From NCBI GenBank assembly GCA_037176905.1, contig JBBBWG010007724.1, forward strand, positions 1 to 22,500: DNA of 22,500 nt, read 5' to 3'. This document shows positions 17,026 through 22,500 of this stretch, in pieces. Position 1 is the first letter of the stretch, and each line of letters opens with the position of its first letter. Source of the DNA: Azolla pinnata (lineage: Eukaryota > Streptophyta > Polypodiopsida > Salviniales > Salviniaceae). The notes beneath the pieces were generated by a model that was not told the DNA's origin, ran no database searches, and was given only the letters and a program-made list of their open reading frames with translations. The position numbers were made by a program, and so were the translations under genes.

Positions 17026-20000
17026 TCAAACCTTCCATACTTTCACCGTGCCATCGACCGATGATGTGACCATACAGTCTTCGCTTTGATGATAACTCAC
17101 GCTTGTTACCTACATCAGCACATTCAGCTCTCCTCAAATAATAGAAAATTCATTGCGCATCCAGCACTACTACATCTAGTTTCAGATCAACTTTAATCAT
17201 ATCTGGAACTCGAACCTTAAACAATGTTGAAATACACGTTAAGATCTTACCACAGAAGCATGTGCCTTGAAGGATGATGTAATAGAGGCATCTACAAGGT
17301 CCCAGAAAAGAATTTTTCCGTCCTCTGAACCACTCACGACATGAGCATCTCTATTTGTCAAGCAGCTATCCATTTTGTATGACTGGAAATTTCAGGACAT
17401 TTGGAAGTAAATGCCAGAGAGTGTAAAGCCTTTTCAACATTCTCAGCCAGCTATATCTCTATGTAGCATAGCCATGGGTAATACACAATCCAAAGTTATG
17501 TCTTAGGGTTTCAAAGGGTCAAAAATTTGCAAGAGTGGACACAATGAAAAGTTGCTGCATTGGTAGAAATGGCCTACAATGCTCAGTTTCTATTTTTGTA
17601 TAAGAAAATTTCACCTTACATGTATGTCCTTTGTATTCTTGAAGAAGGTCACCAGTAGACCTTGAAAATGGATAAGAAGATCTTGAATAGGAGCTCAAAA
17701 CCCCAAAAGCTTGGAAAAACACCAAAGCATTTCCCCTCCAACCATTCATAAAAAGCTCTATTCAGATACCTTTCAATTAGACGTATTGTTGAATCCAAAC
17801 AACCTGCCAGTATACATTTCTGGTCATGCGACAGGACTGTACTTGTAACAGACTGTCCCAAAAGATCCACATATTCCCTGAATACGTTGCATCAAATCAA
17901 GAGAAGTTCAAATGCATCTCCTTCCCATCAAAAAGTTTAAAACCAATGCAGCTTTTTTCCATCAGAAATGTAAAAGACTACCTTCCGATCCTGATGTCAA
18001 AGGTTCGTACAGACCCATCGACAGAACCACCAATGATCTCAGTGGGTGTTACAACTACTGATGTAACACTGTCTGAAAATGAATCGATTATCTGTGATGA
18101 ATAGATACATATAACATGAAATGATAGAGTTAAAAATAATGTGCAATTGGTCCAGCAAACCAAAAAAGCACGTATTTCATTGCACATAGTTCATCTAACA
18201 AGCGTGCCTGAATAGGTTCCACGCTTTGCGATCGGCAATCCCATACTTTGATAGAGCGATCATATCCACCAGAGACAATAACTGAAGTGAGTTCACTAAA
18301 TCTCACTGAATTCACCTGTCAAAGGAGGTGGGTTACAAATCATCCTAGGAATTTAAAAGATTGTTCTTCAAACCTAGGTGCTTATGCCTGAATCTATCTA
18401 CAATTACAACATGAGTTTCGAAAGCTAGTATCTTCAAACTTAGATGATGGTGATCATATCGTTAATCAAAAAGAAACCTCACTATCATGGCCTCGGAATT
18501 TGCGAATAACTCTGCCCGTAGAGACATCCCAGTAAAAGATCTGGCGATCACCTCCACAGGAGCATAATTTTGCATTGTCCCTATCATACAACGCAATGAT
18601 TTTCTGACGATTTTGAATCTTGAGTGCAAAAAGAAAATTGGAACTGGCCACTGATTTTGAATCTAAAACACTAATATACAAGAAGAAAACCAAGACTTTT
18701 CTGATGATTTATTCAGTAAAAAAAATTGTAACTTTTCCATAGAGTTTGAATTTAGAACGTTTGACAAAAAAAAGGAAAACCAATATTTTTCCATTCATTT
18801 TGAATTAGGAAAATTGACAAACACAAGAAGAAAAACGATACTTTCCTCTTGATTTTGAATCCACAACATTTTAACATACAAGAACACAATTGAAACTTTT
18901 CTGTTAATTTCGAAACTAACCTACAAGAAGGTTAGTTTGTCCTACAACCAGAACAAGAGGACAATTTTGGAACTAGAACATTAACCTACAAGAAGAAAAT
19001 TGACTCTAAAGTAAAGACATATAACAACCATCTTAGAAGTTTTATAAACGATACGTATGATGTGCCTAGGGCAATCAGTTATAAATCATCAAAACCTTGC
19101 TCCCTTCATGGGTTTCCATCTGTAGAATCAATAGGTCAAGCAAAGGACGATTTTCGATGGAAATTTTTTGAAATTTGAATAAGAGAACGCTCATGGCTTT
19201 AATCTTCTCATGTGCTTTAGTCTGAAGTAGGTTTCCATTTGTAGATTCTATGAGTTAAGCAATTTTATAATTTCTGATGGGAAAAAGGTTCATCGAGTGT
19301 TTCGGTGTTAGGCCAACCCAGACATAAAACATCAAGCTTTACTTTGTTCATGGGTCGGTTTCCGTTCGTAGAGTCAATTTCCAACGGAGAAAGTCTCAGC
19401 GTTCTCATTAAGCTTTAGTCTCTTCATGGGTTTCCGTTTTTCAGGGTCAAATGACGATTTTCCAACAGAAAAAGTTGGGCTTTAATCCCTTCATGGATTT
19501 CGGTTTGAAGGGTCAATAGGTCAAACCAGTCATATATCATCAAGCTCTAGTCCCAGTTTGCCGATATGTCAAACCAGGAAGGTTAACAACAATTTCTAAG
19601 GGGAAAAGAGCTCCAAATTTTACTTCACAATATCCTCACAATGTTTCTTGCCATCACTCTACGCGTGAAAAATCACCCGATCAGACAAAGAAAAAGCTCA
19701 AGCCTGCTCCATCTAGAGAAGCCGATAGCCAGAGCGGCGCTTCGGAAAATCGAGATCTTTGATGCTAGAGAAATGTGCGGCAGAAGAGAGAGATTTAAGC
19801 CCATGGTCCTGCGCTGATAGTCGGAGGCCTCGTAGGTTCCGGGTCGAGATTAAGCTTCAGGGATTCAGAAATTCTCTAAGCTCCAGGGATTGAGAGCTCC
19901 ACACCTGGACACATCGACGTCTCTGACGTCGCGAGCGTGGGCTTTGTAGGTCTTGATAGGGATAGCGCGATGGGGGTTCCAGAGGCGGAGGGTCCGATCG

Positions 20001-20113
20001 CGGCCGCAGCTGAGGCAGTAGTTTCCATCGGAGTTGAAGCGGACGGCGAGGACAGCGCCGTCGTGGCCCTTGAGGACGCTGGCTTCTCTCGTTGGCAAAG
20101 CTTCCTTCGCCAT
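17026..20113 (-). CDS. WDR83: WD40-repeat protein, WDR83/MORG1 orthologue, eight exons, complete
   Basis: Exons in order of transcription: 20113-19905, 18580-18478, 18315-18208, 18091-17982, 17877-17770, 17660-17615, 17382-17251, 17109-17026. The joined frame is 299 residues with a TGA stop. The first ATG in frame is at 20113 (GCGATGG). Seven WD40 units give a complete propeller: about residues 9-47 (LKGHDGAV...LWNP), 57-91 (...IFYWDV), 100-133 (FRGHDSE...VWDC), 141-174 (...TFDI), 183-212 (LAGCLDSTIRL), 222-258 (YKGHTC...FWDL) and 266-299 (...VWKV). Family marks include GGSVDGSVRTFDIRIGR, LLQEYKGHTCKSYK and GGDRQIFYWDVSTGRV. In animals WDR83 is a scaffold in MAPK/ERK signalling and is found with the spliceosome; the plant role is less clear, and nucleus or cytosol is expected. 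Intron 3 has a GC donor (CAG|GCACGC); the rest are GT-AG. Intron 1 is 1324 bp and repeat-rich. Telomere-like arrays flank the gene on both sides. Family assignment is strong. Confidence 0.95.
18609..19010. repeat. Degenerate ~55-bp tandem repeat in WDR83 intron 1
   Basis: GATTTTGAAT-like anchors occur near 18609, 18653, 18742, 18797, 18851, 18906 and 18963; the last five are spaced 54-57 bp. Each is followed by variants of CTAAAACATTAACCTACAAGAAGAAAA and ACTTTTC. The copies have decayed considerably, so the array is old. Confidence 0.7.
19107..19570. repeat. Degenerate 67-122-bp tandem repeat in WDR83 intron 1
   Basis: CATGGGTTTCC-like anchors start at 19107, 19227, 19349, 19425 and 19492 (spacing 120, 122, 76, 67). 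Each is followed by GT-TGTAGAGTCAATAGGTCAA and GACGATTTTCCAACGGAAAA variants. It is a second array, distinct from the 55-bp one. Confidence 0.7.
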
Positions 20114-20140
20114 CGCTACGGGCACTGTGTCTCTGCGTCT

Positions 20141-20225
20141 TCTTCCTTCTTCTTCTTCCTTCTTCTTCTTTCTTTCTTTCTTTCTTTCTTCTTTCTTCTT
20201 TCTTTTTTCTTTCTTCTTCTTTCAT
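20141..20225 (-). repeat. CTT/TTTC tract in the WDR83 leader (GAA/GAAA on the coding strand)
   Basis: About 85 bp of TTC/TTTC on +, purine-rich GAAGAAAG in the sense of WDR83, ends about 28 bp upstream of the ATG. It probably lies in the 5' UTR or core promoter. The long frames across it (Ser/Phe/Leu-rich on +, Glu/Lys/Arg-rich on -) are artefacts. Confidence 0.85.
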
Positions 20226-20229
20226 GTTT

Positions 20230-21112
20230 TCTCTAATTACAAAAATGCTCTCCATCATTCCTTCTCGGTTCTTGTGTTTAGGGTTTAGGGTTTTAGGGTT
20301 TAGGGTTTTAGGGTTTTAGCGTTTTAGGGTTTTAGCGTTTTAGGGTTGAGAATTTAGGATGTAAGATTTAGGATTTAGGGTTTTAGGGTTAAGATTTAGG
20401 ATTTAGGGTTTTAGGGTTAAGATTTAGGATTTAGGGTTTTTGGGTTAGGGTTTAGGATTTAGAATTTAGGGTTTAGGGTTTTAGGGTTAGGATTTAGGAT
20501 TCAGGGTTTTAGGGTTTTAAGATTTAGATTTTAAGGTTTTAGGGTTTTAAGGTTTAGGATTCAGGGTTTTAGGGTTTTAAGGTTTAGGGTTTAGGGTTTT
20601 AGGGTTTAAGGTTTTAGGGTTTTAGGGTTTAGGATTCAGGATTTAGGCTTTAGGATTTAGGATTCAGGGTTAGGGTTAGGATTTAGGATTTTAGGGTTTT
20701 AAGGTTTAACGTTTAGGGTTTTAGGGTTTAGGGTTCAAGATTTAGGGTTTAGGATTTAGGATTTAGGGTTTTAGGGTTAGGATTTAGGGTTTTAGGGTTT
20801 TATTAAGGTTTAGGGTTTAGGGTTTTAGGGTTTTAGGGTTTTAAGGTTTAGGGTTTAGAGTTTTAGGATTTACGGTTTTTGGGTTTCTCTAATCACATCC
20901 AAATGCCCCTCCATTCTTTCAATGTGATCAAATGGGTCAAATGAAAGAGGACCTCTTTGTAGGGTTTTAAGGTTCTAGGGTTTAGGATAGGTTTTTAGGG
21001 TTTTAGAGTTTAGTGCTTCTCCAATTACTTTTGAATGCCCCTCAATCCTTTCATCATGATCAAATGGCTCATATGAAAGAGGAATCCTTCGTAGGGTTTT
21101 AGCGTTTAGGGT
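20230..21112 (+). repeat. Composite array: telomere-like blocks separated by a ~75-bp module, upstream of WDR83
   Basis: Degenerate TTTAGGG/TTTTAGGG repeats fill 20275-20885, about 20965-21016 and about 21092-21112. Three related modules start at 20230 (TCTCTAATTACAAAAATGC), 20886 (TCTCTAATCACATCCAAATG) and 21018 (TCTCCAATTACTTTTGAATG). The last two are 132 bp apart and share CCATTCTTTCA-GATCAAATGG-TCAAATGAAAGAGGA-CC-TTTGTAGGGTTTTA. The first module sits in or next to the WDR83 leader. The sense strand of WDR83 carries the C-rich AAACCCTAAA orientation. Confidence 0.92.
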
Positions 21113-21120
21113 TTTAGTTG

Positions 21121-22051
21121 TCTGTCAGCCTGTAAAAACAAGGTTAAATCAGATTATATCATTAATCATGCGCATATCATGGATCATTAATAACAAGTAT
21201 TGTAATTATTGTAATCACGTTAGTTCGGCCTTCCATCTCTTTTGACATTGACAGACAAACAGACAGAGACCGCTTCCGATTACTAGAACAAATTCCATAA
21301 AAAAAATGTTGCTTGGCTTCTCCAGATCGGCTCGATCGTAACCGAATAAACTAGCTTTGATCGATATATGCTGCCTTTGATCGTTCGGCACGAGCAACCA
21401 AGCATCCATGCAATTAAATTATCCAAAAATCGTCACGGAGCATTTTCCGATCACTTCTCGATGCATGCATATTGTAGAATGCCACAGGCATAAATAAATA
21501 CAGACAAAAGAATAACAAAACAAGAACAAGTCATAAGCATAATTGCCATGTTTCTTCAAGATTATTATTTTCAAGATTCATATGCAAAGAGATGGTTTGC
21601 GCCACGATGATGATGCGGAGGCAGTCGGGTCGTGATTAAGGCGTCGTTAAGAAGCGATTTCCCACATAATTAAAGTACCCGCTCGAATCAGAATACGCAT
21701 GGGTCTACAGATGCAGACAGACAGCGAGCTGATTCGATCAGACGACCTACCCATCGACGACTGTGCATGTCGGGTAGGGCCTCTGTAATAATGTATGTAT
21801 GCATGCATGGCATGATCCCAGGCAAAACGATCGGGGGCCCCAGACCATCGCGATCATGCAGACAGAGAAAAGGCTATGTTGCTCTTGAAAGTGACTCGGG
21901 ACATCGCAACTAGAATGGCGCACTCTGACGAGTGACTCTGCGCCACTGACTGTGTATATTATACAGTCTGTGACGATGAACGAATGTCGCCTTCCAAAGC
22001 TAGCTTAGTTGGCTAGCTGAACAACAGTCGAGTCGGCAGGTGCCATTCTCG
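21121..22051. other. Intergenic stretch without a supported gene
   Basis: This holds short GATCG-rich patches (about 21326-21365), an ATGTATGTATGCATGCATGG run at about 21791-21810 and otherwise unique sequence. No ORF of note or RNA gene is recognised on either strand. Confidence 0.5.
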
Positions 22052-22069
22052 TCAGCTGGTTCGCTGGCA

Positions 22070-22185
22070 GGCTCGATCTATCGATCGATTCCGAATTGTA
22101 TTGTCTCGATCGATCCGATCGATTCCGAATGGTCTCGATCGATCGATCGATGAACTGTTTCTGGACGGTCTCGATCTATATGCAG
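22070..22185. repeat. GATC-rich degenerate tandem repeat
   Basis: Four imperfect units begin CTCGATC at about 22072, 22105, 22133 and 22170. Two of them contain CGATCGATTCCGAAT followed by TG or GG. Unit length varies from about 28 to 37 bp. Isolated CGATCGATT also appears at 22317. Confidence 0.8.
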
Positions 22186-22500
22186 CTTTTCTCCTGATCT
22201 CACAGCGAGCCAGAACTGCAGGAATGCCCACGATATCTTTTCCTTTTTTTTTCTGGGTTTTCTTTTTTGGTTGTTTTTCTTCGGGGGCCAAGCTACAACT
22301 TGCCGACCTATGTTCTCGATCGATTGCTGCAGGACATAGCGTGTGTTGGGGTGTCGAATCGGTTTCGATTATGGAAAAGCTGTTCTTTGCCTTTGTTTTT
22401 GCTGGTACAGAAGAACAACTTCTTACTCTACATTCTCCTGCTCCTCCTCCTTGTAAATCGAGTTAATGACCCCCACAGTTGTGATATAGCTAAGCATATG
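22186..22500. other. Right-edge sequence, no supported gene
   Basis: A T-rich stretch (22237-22280) and one 121-codon plus-strand frame with Phe-rich low complexity, ending ...PAPPPCKSS. No family is recognised, and the frame depends on GATC and T-rich repeats. It could belong to a gene continuing to the right, which cannot be judged here. Confidence 0.4.

Noticed and set aside
19857-20258. A 133-codon minus-strand frame with a Glu/Lys/Arg-rich head
   Set aside because: It overlaps WDR83 exon 1 in a different frame and its head is the GAA-rich leader. The WD40 frame is the real one.

Overview
The window looks like nuclear DNA of a land plant. Three things support this: a chloroplast-targeted fibrillin gene, long stretches of the plant telomere-type heptamer TTTAGGG, and short-exon genes with ordinary GT-AG introns. 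I cannot name the species. Long runs of GATC, CATG and GTAT and the many small tandem duplications feel more like a seed-free plant than a flowering plant, but that is a weak inference. I found no virus-like or LTR element, no DNA transposon and no tRNA or rRNA gene.

Three protein genes are well supported, and I rebuilt all three exon by exon. (1) Positions 2-4760, + strand: a two-domain plastid lipid-associated protein (fibrillin, FBN10/PAP12 type), 11 exons; the start codon lies left of the window. (2) Positions 9044-11189, + strand: a two-exon gene for a 241-residue multi-pass membrane protein of unknown function. It has a CT-rich leader with telo-box motifs, a possible 151-codon upstream ORF and an intron made largely of tandem repeats. 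(3) Positions 17026-20113, - strand: a complete eight-exon WD40 protein of 299 residues, the plant form of WDR83/MORG1, including one GC-AG intron.

Between the genes, 4761-8500 holds the fibrillin 3' flank, two weak exon-like segments, a compound CAT/CAC triplet array with a telomeric core, a 70-bp duplication and about 500 bp of GTAT/CATG repeats just upstream of gene 2. 11190-14660 holds the gene 2 3' flank, a 176-bp tandem duplication, an 81-bp tandem repeat open in frame on both strands, and GATC/GAA microsatellites. 14667-16375 is a telomere-like minisatellite (GGATTACATAGAGG plus TTTAGGG units) with a 203-bp higher-order duplication. A second telomere-like block at 20275-21120 directly abuts the WDR83 leader, so WDR83 lies between two telomere-like arrays of the same orientation. 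21121-22500 has no recognisable gene.

The three genes have no evident shared pathway: plastid lipid structure, an unknown membrane protein, and an RNA-processing or signalling scaffold. The unusual aspect of the window is its density of telomere-motif minisatellites at gene boundaries and in introns, not a new gene system. I did not find convincing evidence of an undescribed multi-gene system.
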